This document shows positions 7,855-15,564 of a DNA stretch of 17,178 nucleotides, piece by piece (position 1 is the first letter of the stretch; the number at the start of each line of letters is the position of its first letter). The notes under the pieces were generated by a model. It ran no database searches, was not told the DNA's origin, and worked only from the letters and a program-made list of their open reading frames with translations. A program made the translations under genes and the position numbers. This DNA comes from Verrucomicrobiales bacterium (GTDB taxonomy: Bacteria > Verrucomicrobiota > Verrucomicrobiia > Limisphaerales > F1-80-MAGS106), in the NCBI GenBank assembly GCA_947487925.1, contig CANLCA010000007.1, forward strand, positions 1 through 17,178, given 5' to 3'.

Positions 7855-8535
7855 ATGGAATCCTGCACGACAAGTGACGCCGCCACGGAGATCGTCATCC
7901 TGCTGCACGGATTGTGCCGCACCCCGCGATCCATGGCGCCTCTTGAAAAACACCTCAGCGCCCGGGGTTACCAGGTTCGCAACATCGCCTACCCCTCGCG
8001 TCACCTGCCCATCCACCGGCTCTCAGAGGACTATCTCGTGCCTGTGGTCCAGAAATGCGCCACGCCGGAAATCACTCGCATCCACTTCGTCACGCACTCC
8101 ATGGGCGGCATTCTGGTGCGGGACTATTTCGCCCATCACGATGCCCTGAAACCCGGACGCGTGGTGATGCTCGGACCTCCCAACCAAGGGAGCGAAGTGG
8201 TCGATGCTCTGCGAACACTCGGACTTTTCCACAAACTAAACGGGCCGGCGGGAAGCGAACTGGGAACCGGTCCCGATTCAACTCCAAATCGGTTGGGACC
8301 CGTTCGTTTCCCACTGGGGATCATTGCTGGCGATCGAAGCATCAACTGGATAAACAGCGGGCTGATGATACGGGGAGCCAATGACGGCAAAGTGTCGGTC
8401 GAACGCACCAAAATAGGTGGCATGACGGACCACGTCGTGGTTCACGCCACCCATCCCCTGCTCATGCGCAACAGGAACGTGATGGCGCAGGTCGTCGCGT
8501 TCCTGAAAACCGGCAGTTTCTCCGCTCCTCGATAA
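7855..8535 (+). CDS. Alpha/beta hydrolase, lipase/esterase-like
   Basis: This compact 226-residue alpha/beta hydrolase has no signal peptide, so it is probably cytoplasmic. The oxyanion-type HG is at 18-19 (LLHGLCRTPRSM). The nucleophile elbow is THSMGG, with Ser82 inside a GxSxG variant whose first glycine is Thr80. The probable acid is Asp177 in GANDGKVS and the probable histidine is His200 in VVHATHPLLM, giving a complete Ser-Asp-His triad. GPPNQGSEVVD after the elbow is typical of the lipase/PGAP1-like branch that acts on esters or amides of lipids. The start lies 5 bp after the dehydrogenase stop, so the two genes are almost certainly co-transcribed and translation may be coupled. It is the last gene of the plus-strand cluster and converges on the minus-strand operon. 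The hydrolase fold and triad are clear; substrate is unknown. Confidence 0.9.
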   Translation: MESCTTSDAATEIVILLHGLCRTPRSMAPLEKHLSARGYQVRNIAYPSRHLPIHRLSEDYLVPVVQKCATPEITRIHFVTHSMGGILVRDYFAHHDALKPGRVVMLGPPNQGSEVVDALRTLGLFHKLNGPAGSELGTGPDSTPNRLGPVRFPLGIIAGDRSINWINSGLMIRGANDGKVSVERTKIGGMTDHVVVHATHPLLMRNRNVMAQVVAFLKTGSFSAPR

Positions 8536-8546
8536 GTCTCTCGGGA

Positions 8547-8573
8547 ATGCTCCACCTCATGATCTGGGAGCAT
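8547..8573. terminator. Inverted repeat between convergent operons, possible bidirectional terminator
   Basis: ATGCTCC (8547-8553) and GGAGCAT (8567-8573) are exact 7-bp reverse complements around a 13-nt loop, centred in the 47-bp gap between the two convergent gene clusters. The position is what one expects for a shared terminator. Against it, the loop is long and no run of T follows directly on the plus strand (the nearest is CTATTTT at 8583-8589). The inverted repeat is seen; the terminator role is inferred from position. Confidence 0.35.
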
Positions 8574-8582
8574 GAACCGGGG

Positions 8583-9998
8583 CTATTTTGACGGAAAGAC
8601 GAGCCTGGAAATCGCGGTGGTATCGAGTTCCACCGGGCCGCTCACGCTCGATGTCCCAGTCATTTTCTGGCCTTGGATCTGATCCAGCTTCAGAGTGAGG
8701 CGGCCGTGGCGTTGAAAATGGATCTGCACCTCCGTTGCCGGTTTTGATGATGGGTCGGTCTGGGGCTTGGCCACCGCCGCGGGCGGAATGGACCGGAGCT
8801 CAATGGCGCGCACCTGGTTCACCGCTTTGCGAACCTCGCCGGCTTCGGTGGAAAGAAGGATATTTCCAGACTCCAAGGCCCGGATCTGCCCCGTCAAACG
8901 CTCCCCGTCTAGCATCAGCACCACATCGCCCTTAGCTGGCACTGCGTTCGAAGGAATCCGATCGTCGTAGCGCCCGTCCCATTCGGCAATTTTTAACTGG
9001 CTGAGGCGCACCCCTCCCTGCCCCTGGTGGACGAGTCGGATACCTCGGCCTTCCCCGGAGAACTCGGATGGCTCCGTCCATTGTTTGGCCAGCACTCCGT
9101 CGATGAAGAGAAGAATTCGACGCGACCTCTTGTCCACCTTGATCTCCACGTGCGCCTTCGTCTTGCTGGCCAAACCGGGCACCGACTGCTGGCCGAGATA
9201 TCTCAGGGGATCCCGTTTCTTCACCGAGAGCAGGTTCGCTCCAAAGGAGTTGATCTGAAGGCTGTAAAATCCGGCGAAATCTGGCTCGTCCTCCTTATTC
9301 GCCAGGCTAATGGGTTTTAATGAATCGGTGAAGAGGGCGATGGCAACGTTCAAAGGCCCCTTCCATTTCAAATCAAACTCCATGGTAAAACTGTCCGGCA
9401 AACCGAGCATCCGGGCGATCGAAGCCGCCTCCCTCGCATAGAAGGAGCGGTCCTGATATTTCCATTCGCCCGGCTCACCCAAGGCCGAAACCACTTTCCA
9501 GCTCGTCCAGCCGTTGGTCCCTCGAGGCCCTTCAAACACGAGAGCGAAATTCGTTTGGACCGGCGTCATGGAGCGTACCCGGTTTCGAGGAACGCTCGTC
9601 TTGCCGAGATACCACGATTCCAATTCAATCCTGTCTGCACTGATAGCGAGCTGGCGTACGGCAAGCTCGTCCTCGTTGTCGAAACGAACCTTCCACGTCG
9701 CAGCCGTGGTCGCGTCCCCACCACGGCCATCCAGATCAATTTGCGAGATGTTTTGGGTCGAGAACAAAACCGGTTGTTCAGCATCCACATGGGCCCAACC
9801 GAGCCATCCGTCAGGTTGAACAAGCATCAAGCGACCCGAAATACGGTCCCCGTTGGAAAAAGAGATCGTGTCCTTGAACTGGTTGGTGGCAACCGGTGAG
9901 GCGGCGTCGGCGAGCAGAACGCCAGCCAGCGTCAGGACTCCCATCAGAGGGTGACAAGCCAGCAGACGCAACCCCTCGTGAATCCTGTTCTTATTCAT
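8583..9998 (-). CDS. Secreted repeat/jelly-roll protein, paralogue A (last gene of operon)
   Basis: I do not recognise a named family for this 471-residue protein. It has a signal peptide (hydrophobic ~19-30, end near residue 33). Four similar ~45-residue beta-rich units, each opening with a strand and an N/D-G-D/E-x-L/I-x-G-x-L type turn, lie at about 43-90 (SNGDRISGRL), 101-146 (DNEDELAVRQL), 357-402 (LDGERLTGQI) and 423-469. Between units 2 and 3, residues ~150-345 form a domain resembling concanavalin-like/DUF1080 sandwiches, ending LSQLKIAEWDGRYDD. I chose the ATG at 9998, which overlaps the upstream stop by 8 bp and gives a normal signal peptide; an in-frame start at 10130 would add 44 residues encoded inside the preceding gene. 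It is a paralogue of that gene: same architecture, with matches such as FDL-W and LFTDS/FYTDS. Likely role is binding a surface or polysaccharide ligand, but this is inference. Confidence 0.87.
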   Translation of the reverse strand: MNKNRIHEGLRLLACHPLMGVLTLAGVLLADAASPVATNQFKDTISFSNGDRISGRLMLVQPDGWLGWAHVDAEQPVLFSTQNISQIDLDGRGGDATTAATWKVRFDNEDELAVRQLAISADRIELESWYLGKTSVPRNRVRSMTPVQTNFALVFEGPRGTNGWTSWKVVSALGEPGEWKYQDRSFYAREAASIARMLGLPDSFTMEFDLKWKGPLNVAIALFTDSLKPISLANKEDEPDFAGFYSLQINSFGANLLSVKKRDPLRYLGQQSVPGLASKTKAHVEIKVDKRSRRILLFIDGVLAKQWTEPSEFSGEGRGIRLVHQGQGGVRLSQLKIAEWDGRYDDRIPSNAVPAKGDVVLMLDGERLTGQIRALESGNILLSTEAGEVRKAVNQVRAIELRSIPPAAVAKPQTDPSSKPATEVQIHFQRHGRLTLKLDQIQGQKMTGTSSVSGPVELDTTAISRLVFPSK

Positions 9999-11466
9999 TC
10001 TGAAGAAGAGGGTCGAGGTCGGCATCGACGGGCGAATTCTCGACCCGCACCCGATCCATGTTGAACTGCATCTTTCGAACCGAGGCCAGATCGAACTTGA
10101 AGGAGCCAAATTGTGGACTCTTCGCCTCAATTATCTGATTGGTCCAGGAATCCACGGACATACTCAGGCGCGCCCCCGAATTGAATTGAAACCGGACCAT
10201 GCCCGCCAGGCTGGCGAAAGGGGACCCTGGAGGGGAATGAAGCACGATCTGAGTGACGCGCTTCAACGGCACCGTAAGCGGCAGCGAGGCCGTCTGGAAA
10301 GTAGCCTTGCCATCCACCACAGACTCGAGGCTGCCCACCAACCGGTCCCGATTGACCAGTTTGGCCACATCGACGGGTTGGGGCGGTCCCATGGCGGGGT
10401 CGCTTTCAAAATTCCCATCCCACTCGGTGACGCGAAGGTTAGTGAGCTTGAGGCTGCTCTCGTTCAGTTGCGCGTAGAACGTGATGCCCGTTCCCTCGGC
10501 GGAAAACCCGCCTTGATCCTGCCACCGCTGCACCAGCAGGCCATTGGCGAAAAGCATCACGTTGCCCTGGGCCTGGTCCGTTCGAACCTCCAAACTCACC
10601 CGGTTCTGCTGCAGCATGGAAGGGATTTCCACCTGACCCAGGTGGTTCGCCCCGACGCCTCGCTGGATCCGTTGCAGGGCGACTACCCCGGAGGTCACGT
10701 AGAGCAGATAGGAATTGGCGTTGTAATCCAAGCGGTCAACGCTGTCGGTGTAAAACCCCACCATCAAGGCCATGTTGTTCGACCACTCCAAATCAAACTG
10801 AATGCTCGAGCGTTTGGGCAGCTTCATGGCGCGCCCGATCATACCGGCGCCGTTGGCGACAAAAGTGCGGTCGCGATAGCTCCAGGCCCGCTGCCCAGGA
10901 CCGACTTTCCATCCATCCAATCCGGTGGGCCCATCATACAGCACGACCAGACCGTTGTGAAAAAAGGCGATCGACCGCACGGATGCCCGGGGAGCTTTCA
11001 GCTTTTGCCCCTGCCACGTCTCAAATTCGAGGTTCACCCCGTCAAAACCTATCAATCGCCCAGGTATCTCGTCTCCGTTCACAAACGACAATCTTGCCGT
11101 GGACTCGATGGGAGGGGAGCTCACTGGACGATTCCCAAGTTCAATCGATGCCAGATTCCTGGTTCGGAACCTCAGTGGATCCTTCGCTTCGGAATGGGAC
11201 ATCGTCAGATGCCCCCCGCCGTCAATCCCCGTGAGTCGACCGCGGAGTTTCGAGCCATCGAACCATTCGACGCGGTCAAATTCAGGCGAGGACGAAGGGT
11301 CCTCGGCCAGGCTAAGGGAGGTGGCTCCAAGGAGCAGTGAGAACAGCACCGCACTCCGAACAAACTCCACGCAAGTTGATCCCGCTGACCGGATTTGGCC
11401 CGCACTGGGACACCTGTTGGATCCTCGCGGAATACCCTCACACCCAGCATTGGGGTCACCGCTCAT
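9991..11466 (-). CDS. Secreted repeat/jelly-roll protein, paralogue B
   Basis: This 491-residue protein has the same layout as its downstream neighbour. The ~45-residue repeat units lie at about 65-111 (FDGSKLRGRL), 123-169 (VNGDEIPGRL), 365-409 (VNRDRLVGSL) and 423-468, with a central concanavalin-like domain at ~172-351 ending LTNLRVTEWDGNFESD. The annotated ATG at 11466 overlaps the toroid gene stop by 11 bp, but leaves 34 polar residues before the hydrophobic signal core (36-54). A GTG at 11370 (Val33) would give a short standard signal peptide beginning MEFVRSAVLFSLLLG, with a GGGAT-like sequence about 8 bases upstream. I keep the ATG because of the coupling pattern of the operon, but the GTG is a serious alternative. 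No catalytic motif is evident; a structural or carbohydrate-binding role in the envelope is the most I would infer. Tandem duplication of a single ancestral gene is likely. Confidence 0.87.
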   Translation of the reverse strand: MSGDPNAGCEGIPRGSNRCPSAGQIRSAGSTCVEFVRSAVLFSLLLGATSLSLAEDPSSSPEFDRVEWFDGSKLRGRLTGIDGGGHLTMSHSEAKDPLRFRTRNLASIELGNRPVSSPPIESTARLSFVNGDEIPGRLIGFDGVNLEFETWQGQKLKAPRASVRSIAFFHNGLVVLYDGPTGLDGWKVGPGQRAWSYRDRTFVANGAGMIGRAMKLPKRSSIQFDLEWSNNMALMVGFYTDSVDRLDYNANSYLLYVTSGVVALQRIQRGVGANHLGQVEIPSMLQQNRVSLEVRTDQAQGNVMLFANGLLVQRWQDQGGFSAEGTGITFYAQLNESSLKLTNLRVTEWDGNFESDPAMGPPQPVDVAKLVNRDRLVGSLESVVDGKATFQTASLPLTVPLKRVTQIVLHSPPGSPFASLAGMVRFQFNSGARLSMSVDSWTNQIIEAKSPQFGSFKFDLASVRKMQFNMDRVRVENSPVDADLDPLLQNE

Positions 11467-12451
11467 AAATAGGGAGATACCGATAATTCAAGGCCATGGA
11501 AAGCAGCGACGCCGAAGTGGAAAACGCGGCCCCAAATTGTCCTCCCCAACTCCCATCCGCTTCCTGGGATGCGGCCAGAGTCTCGATGTTCTTCCGGTTC
11601 CAGGCCTGCCAACTGTCCGGCGCCCCGTGGAAGAATGCCTGGGACGCGTAATAGATGTAATACTGTTGATAATAATTCTGACTGGGAGCGTTTTGGAGAT
11701 AACGGAACGCGGACTTGAACGCCGCGGAGTTCTTCTCCCGCGCGAGGGCAAACACGAGGCATCCTATGGCGGCGCGAGCGCCGTTCGGACCCGAGTTTGA
11801 GGTGTAGCCGAAGCCTCCCTCCGCCGTCTGGCATTGCAGAAAATATTTGAGACCGTTTTGAATCGACTCCTCCGGGACTCCAATGCCCGCATTGCGCGCG
11901 GCGAACAAGGCGACCATTTGTGCGCCGCTGATGGTGGTGTCCGCGTCCGTGCTCTCCGGGGAATAACGCCAAGCGCCGAACGGATTCTTCTTCTGGGACG
12001 ACACAATCACCTTCACCGCCTGCTCGAGGGCCGGTCCAAGCCGCGCATCCGACACCGCCCCGTAGGCCTCCGCAAGGGAGAGGGTCGCGAACCCATGGTT
12101 ATACATCGACTTTCCAATGTAACCGGTGCTCTTGTTCATCTGGCTGAGGACATAGTTCAACCCCCGTTTTATCGCCTGGTTGTAAGGCCCGGAATTGGGA
12201 TCATCCCCATGCGCCAGCATGCTCACCACCGCCAATCCCACCACCGCCGGCTCCCGCCCATACTGGGCATCCGCCCAGTAGCCTTCCGGGGCCTGTGACT
12301 GCCGCAAGAACTGCAGGCCCCTGACATACATCTTGTCGAGTTCCGCCGAAACCTCCGGCCCCACTTGCGCCAGGGTCCCCTGCCCTTCAGCCCGGTAAAC
12401 ACCGAGCCCAACCAGCAGACACGCTAACCATGCAGAAAGCATCCGCTTCAT
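11456..12451 (-). CDS. Secreted prenyltransferase/squalene-cyclase-like alpha-toroid protein
   Basis: This 331-residue protein starts with a signal peptide (residues 1-23, MKRML...YRAEG) and continues as repeated helical pairs of the prenyltransferase/squalene oxidase (alpha/alpha toroid) superfamily. Repeat cores are visible at EGYWADAQYGREPAVVGLA (~56-74), TGYIGKSMYNHGFATLSLA (~109-127), FGAWRYSPESTDADTTISG (~158-176), EGGFGYTSNSGPNGARAAIG (~211-230) and DGSWGGQFGAAFSTSASLLS (~299-318). The sequence TDADTTISGAQMVAL (D169-A-D171-T) resembles the DxDD(T)A segment of class II terpene cyclases, but the last acid is Thr172. The protein is also half the size of a squalene-hopene cyclase and exported, so cyclase activity is unlikely. 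It overlaps the upstream gene by 4 bp (ATGA) and the downstream gene by 11 bp. Such exported toroids are common beside DUF4175-type proteins in PVC bacteria; a scaffolding role is inferred. Confidence 0.92.
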   Translation of the reverse strand: MKRMLSAWLACLLVGLGVYRAEGQGTLAQVGPEVSAELDKMYVRGLQFLRQSQAPEGYWADAQYGREPAVVGLAVVSMLAHGDDPNSGPYNQAIKRGLNYVLSQMNKSTGYIGKSMYNHGFATLSLAEAYGAVSDARLGPALEQAVKVIVSSQKKNPFGAWRYSPESTDADTTISGAQMVALFAARNAGIGVPEESIQNGLKYFLQCQTAEGGFGYTSNSGPNGARAAIGCLVFALAREKNSAAFKSAFRYLQNAPSQNYYQQYYIYYASQAFFHGAPDSWQAWNRKNIETLAASQEADGSWGGQFGAAFSTSASLLSMALNYRYLPIYER

Positions 12452-15400
12452 TGCAGCCCTTCTTTCTCAAGCGCTCGAAAATAATTCTCCAACGCTTCTC
12501 TAAACTCCACGGGAAAGGATTTGCTGTCGCCCCCCATTCTTTGGTTGGTTCGGGAATTCGCGGCACGACCTTGCACCGATCCCTGAAAAGCCTCCCCGCG
12601 CCGATTGGTCGTCCCCCCGGACCGCCCCATGCCAGGGTTCTCACCCGCTTCCATGCTCATGCCCTCGGAAGCCTGTTGCTGCGCCATCTGCATCATGAAT
12701 TCCATCTCTGCCTCAGCCGATTGGCCCGAGCTGGAGGAGGACTTGGGTCCGTTTTGAGTCAATTCAATGAGGAGATTGGCCAGATCTGTAAGATGTTCTA
12801 CCGCACTCTGCTCTACCTTCTGAGTCGCTGTGTCTGTCTGCGGTTTGCTCAGCAGCACCCCCGACTGGTCGATCGGTTCAAACGTCTCCTCGTATGCCTT
12901 GGCCAGGTTCGGGAGGCGGTTCTCGACACGTGCCTGTCGGAAGTCACCGGTGATCTGCTTTTGCGTCGAGGCAAGAATCTTTGCCCGATCGCCATACGCC
13001 GGATCCTTCGCGCGCTGGTCCTCCAACGACCGTGTCATGTTGAGCATCGTGGACTGGCGATCCCGAAGCCGTAAAAGCCCCATGATCTGCTTCATCATCG
13101 CTTCGTCCGGCGCGCCGGGCTCTCCGCTTGAGGACGCCCCAGAACTTTCTTCCTCATCCGACTTGGGCTCCAGCCGCACTGCCCAATCCGTCAACCGTTT
13201 GGACCATCCCCCTAAGTCCTGCGACGCTTCCATCACGATGTTCGACCGGATCATGCCGCTGATCCGCTCCATCTCTTGGGCAATGCGTGAATCAGTCATC
13301 TCCTTGCTCACTTCGCCATAAGGCCCGTTCTGGGTTCTGTCGAAGAAACGGCTTATTTCGCTCTGAAGAGCCACAGCCTGGACCTGAGCCTCAATCTGGT
13401 CGTCGGCCACTTCTGTTTCCTTGAACCGTTGTTTGGCATCCAGTTCCTCCGGCAAAAGCCCCACGGTCTCGGGCGCAATCTTCTCCAGTTGTGTCCCAAA
13501 CCGGGTCTCTTCGTCCGCCAGTTTTCTGAGGCGCTGGGCGAGCGTCTTCGCCTGCAAATTGTCCAGCCCGGTGTTCATGCGGCGCTGCACGCGCTCCAAA
13601 GCGCGCAAACTCTCCTCCTCCTTCTGCTCGGCGGTCTTCGACTGCGCCTGGCGTTTCGAAGCGTCGGCCTTGGCCTGTTCCAGAGCGGCTTTAGCCTCCT
13701 GCATCGGTTTTTGAGCAACACGCTGCAACTCCGCTAAATTCTTAGCCCATTCACGAAGGCTTTCCTGTGAGAAAGTCGAGTTGCGCATCGCCTCCCTCAA
13801 AACCTGGGCGCCGTCTTTCGAAAGCTCTTCGAGATTCTTAGAGTTCAGCTCCTGCTGATCAGCCAAGTCGCCCGCTTTCGCCGCCGCCTCGGCGCTCTCA
13901 ATGTCCTTCCTCTCCGCAAGAGCTTGAGTCGCCGTCAACACGCCCTCCTCCTGCCTCGTCACCTCCTCGACTCTTGTCAAAATCGATTCGAGGTGCTGCC
14001 GCACCAATTCGGCGTGGCGTTCGGGGCTCACCACAAAAATCCGGTAGAGCGTGGACTCCGAAGGGGTGCGCCCCGGAAACCTGTCGGTGGCGCGTGCTCG
14101 CAGTTCCACCACAGAATCTTCCTTGATGCCCAAGAGCACCGGACTGAAACGGAACCCGTGCTCCAATTGCTTTTGATCAGGGCTCTGAGCACGGAGGATG
14201 AAATTCTCAGAATCCCCACTGGTCACCGAAGGGCCATCCGGGCTGACGGCCTCCCACTTCAACGACACGTCCCGAATCCCAAAATCATCTTGTCCCATGA
14301 CCCGGATGTCCATCATCTCCGTCACGAGCAAGGCGGTTGTCGGCGGCAAATCGACCACGGCAGCGCGGGGAGCTTCATCCGGGGACTCCTGGAGGCTGAG
14401 TTTCCACGGGACAGCACCCCCGAGCCCGAAGGTGTCTCGCCATTCAAATCGAATCTCAGGACTCCCTTCCAGCACTACAGTCGGGGATTCAAAATGCGTT
14501 TGCTCGACGGTCAGAGTCTGCGACGGCCCAGATCCAAGCCACATCACCACATTGGTCGGGGCACGGCTGATCTCACCGCGAAACGACGCTTGGCTTCCAG
14601 TCACAAAAACCAGCGCTCCCGCGGTCGCGGAGCTCACCTGGGCCGGCAAACCCAGATACTCGGGGTAACGGACTGTTGCTTGAAGAGATTTGAGCGACGG
14701 GCGCAAGACCGGTTGAACCTCGAGATTAGCGCGCCCGTCACCGCTGCGAACCTCCACGGGCACTGCTTGGTCTTGCCCTCCAACCTGAAATATCGCCACC
14801 TGATTCGAGAGCGGAGTGGTCAACGGGAATTGACTGCCTGCGCGAGCGAAGGCATTCGAGGGCTTCCAAAACGAATGAAACCGAATCGAGGCGCGCATCT
14901 CGAATGGTTCCCCATGCGCCACGATCAGCTTCTTGGGCAACCCTTCCACCGTCACAAACGTGTAGCGGGGAATCGCCGAGGCCGGTGAAACCCAGCGCGA
15001 AAAGGCGTTCCGGCCCGCATCGAAGGCAACACCCATTACAACCAGCACAAGAACCCCAAGCAGACCGGCAGAAGTTCCCATCACGCGCGGGCGGCGCCAA
15101 TCGACCGCCAGCAAAAAGTCTACCCTGACAGCTTCCGCGGAAACCTGCCTGATCGCGGCCCGGCAGAGGGCCGGAGACATGCCGTCAGGAATCCTTCCGC
15201 CCGAAGCTAATTCCACGATCCCCAGCAGCCCGTCTCCCAACCGAGGATGGCGGCGCTGCACCAGATTCGCCAGAGAGCGCACTTCGCCACCGCGACGCGA
15301 CGCCAGCACCCACCACGCGAACGCGGCGGCCGGGGCGAGGCATCCCAACCCAAACAAGGCGAGTCGAGCCGGGACTGGGGTGTCAGTCAGGCGATCCCAG

Positions 15401-15564
15401 ACAAAAAGGGCAATGAAAGAAAGAAAAAGACCTACAAGACCAAATGACAAGGCCACGCAGGTCCTCCGCAATCGGAGTCCGCGACGCAACCCCTCGAATT
15501 GCTGGAGCAATTCAGGAGGCAGCCCGGCTTCGGCGGGCTCAGTTTCAACTTTCATGAGCGACAC
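12448..15564 (-). CDS. DUF4175-like membrane protein with long periplasmic coiled coil
   Basis: First gene of the four-gene minus operon, 1038 residues. Two transmembrane helices lie at about 36-55 and 66-88, a third at 161-181; the rest is predicted outside the inner membrane. Residues ~195-515 are beta-rich and carry family-like phrases: YTFVTVEGLP, LQATVRYPEYLGLP, DDFGIRDVSLKWEAV and RATDRFPGRTPSESTLYRIFVVSPER. From ~515 to ~935 the chain is Glu/Gln/Ala/Lys-rich and strongly coiled-coil, broken by a Ser/Gly linker (~806-817). The tail has SSSSSG, Met/Gln-rich and Gly/Asn/Arg-rich low-complexity stretches, then the conserved-looking FPVEFREALENYFRALEK end. This matches the PVC relatives annotated DUF4175, often found near MoxR/DUF58/vWA clusters, which are not present here. 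The first codon is GTG; an ATG three codons later (15555) is equally plausible, with TAGGG upstream of both. Function is unknown; an envelope assembly or anchoring role is inferred. Confidence 0.92.
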   Translation of the reverse strand: MSLMKVETEPAEAGLPPELLQQFEGLRRGLRLRRTCVALSFGLVGLFLSFIALFVWDRLTDTPVPARLALFGLGCLAPAAAFAWWVLASRRGGEVRSLANLVQRRHPRLGDGLLGIVELASGGRIPDGMSPALCRAAIRQVSAEAVRVDFLLAVDWRRPRVMGTSAGLLGVLVLVVMGVAFDAGRNAFSRWVSPASAIPRYTFVTVEGLPKKLIVAHGEPFEMRASIRFHSFWKPSNAFARAGSQFPLTTPLSNQVAIFQVGGQDQAVPVEVRSGDGRANLEVQPVLRPSLKSLQATVRYPEYLGLPAQVSSATAGALVFVTGSQASFRGEISRAPTNVVMWLGSGPSQTLTVEQTHFESPTVVLEGSPEIRFEWRDTFGLGGAVPWKLSLQESPDEAPRAAVVDLPPTTALLVTEMMDIRVMGQDDFGIRDVSLKWEAVSPDGPSVTSGDSENFILRAQSPDQKQLEHGFRFSPVLLGIKEDSVVELRARATDRFPGRTPSESTLYRIFVVSPERHAELVRQHLESILTRVEEVTRQEEGVLTATQALAERKDIESAEAAAKAGDLADQQELNSKNLEELSKDGAQVLREAMRNSTFSQESLREWAKNLAELQRVAQKPMQEAKAALEQAKADASKRQAQSKTAEQKEEESLRALERVQRRMNTGLDNLQAKTLAQRLRKLADEETRFGTQLEKIAPETVGLLPEELDAKQRFKETEVADDQIEAQVQAVALQSEISRFFDRTQNGPYGEVSKEMTDSRIAQEMERISGMIRSNIVMEASQDLGGWSKRLTDWAVRLEPKSDEEESSGASSSGEPGAPDEAMMKQIMGLLRLRDRQSTMLNMTRSLEDQRAKDPAYGDRAKILASTQKQITGDFRQARVENRLPNLAKAYEETFEPIDQSGVLLSKPQTDTATQKVEQSAVEHLTDLANLLIELTQNGPKSSSSSGQSAEAEMEFMMQMAQQQASEGMSMEAGENPGMGRSGGTTNRRGEAFQGSVQGRAANSRTNQRMGGDSKSFPVEFREALENYFRALEKEGLQ

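Noticed and set aside
9999..10130. N-terminal extension of paralogue A to 10130
   Set aside because: It would add 44 Arg/Ser-rich residues from inside the preceding gene and bury the signal peptide; the ATG at 9998 gives a normal signal peptide and an 8-bp overlap like others in the operon.
10111..11340. 409-codon open frame on the plus strand, opposite paralogue B
   Set aside because: It is antisense to a gene with a signal peptide, internal repeats and a paralogue. Its translation is rich in His, Pro, Arg and Gln with no domain or signal sequence, which is typical of a GC-rich antisense shadow.
11456..12451. True squalene-hopene or terpene cyclase
   Set aside because: The protein is 331 residues, is exported, and has DADT instead of DxDD, so only the fold family is supported.
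12688..12750. Ser-rich and Met/Gln-rich low-complexity coding sequence as a possible DNA repeat or CRISPR-like array
   Set aside because: It is low-complexity protein coding at the C-terminus of the DUF4175-like protein, with no regular repeat and spacer pattern. No CRISPR array is visible anywhere.
13924..14988. 354-codon open frame on the plus strand, opposite the DUF4175-like gene
   Set aside because: Arg/His-rich translation without recognisable motifs, lying wholly inside a gene with clear membrane helices and family phrases.
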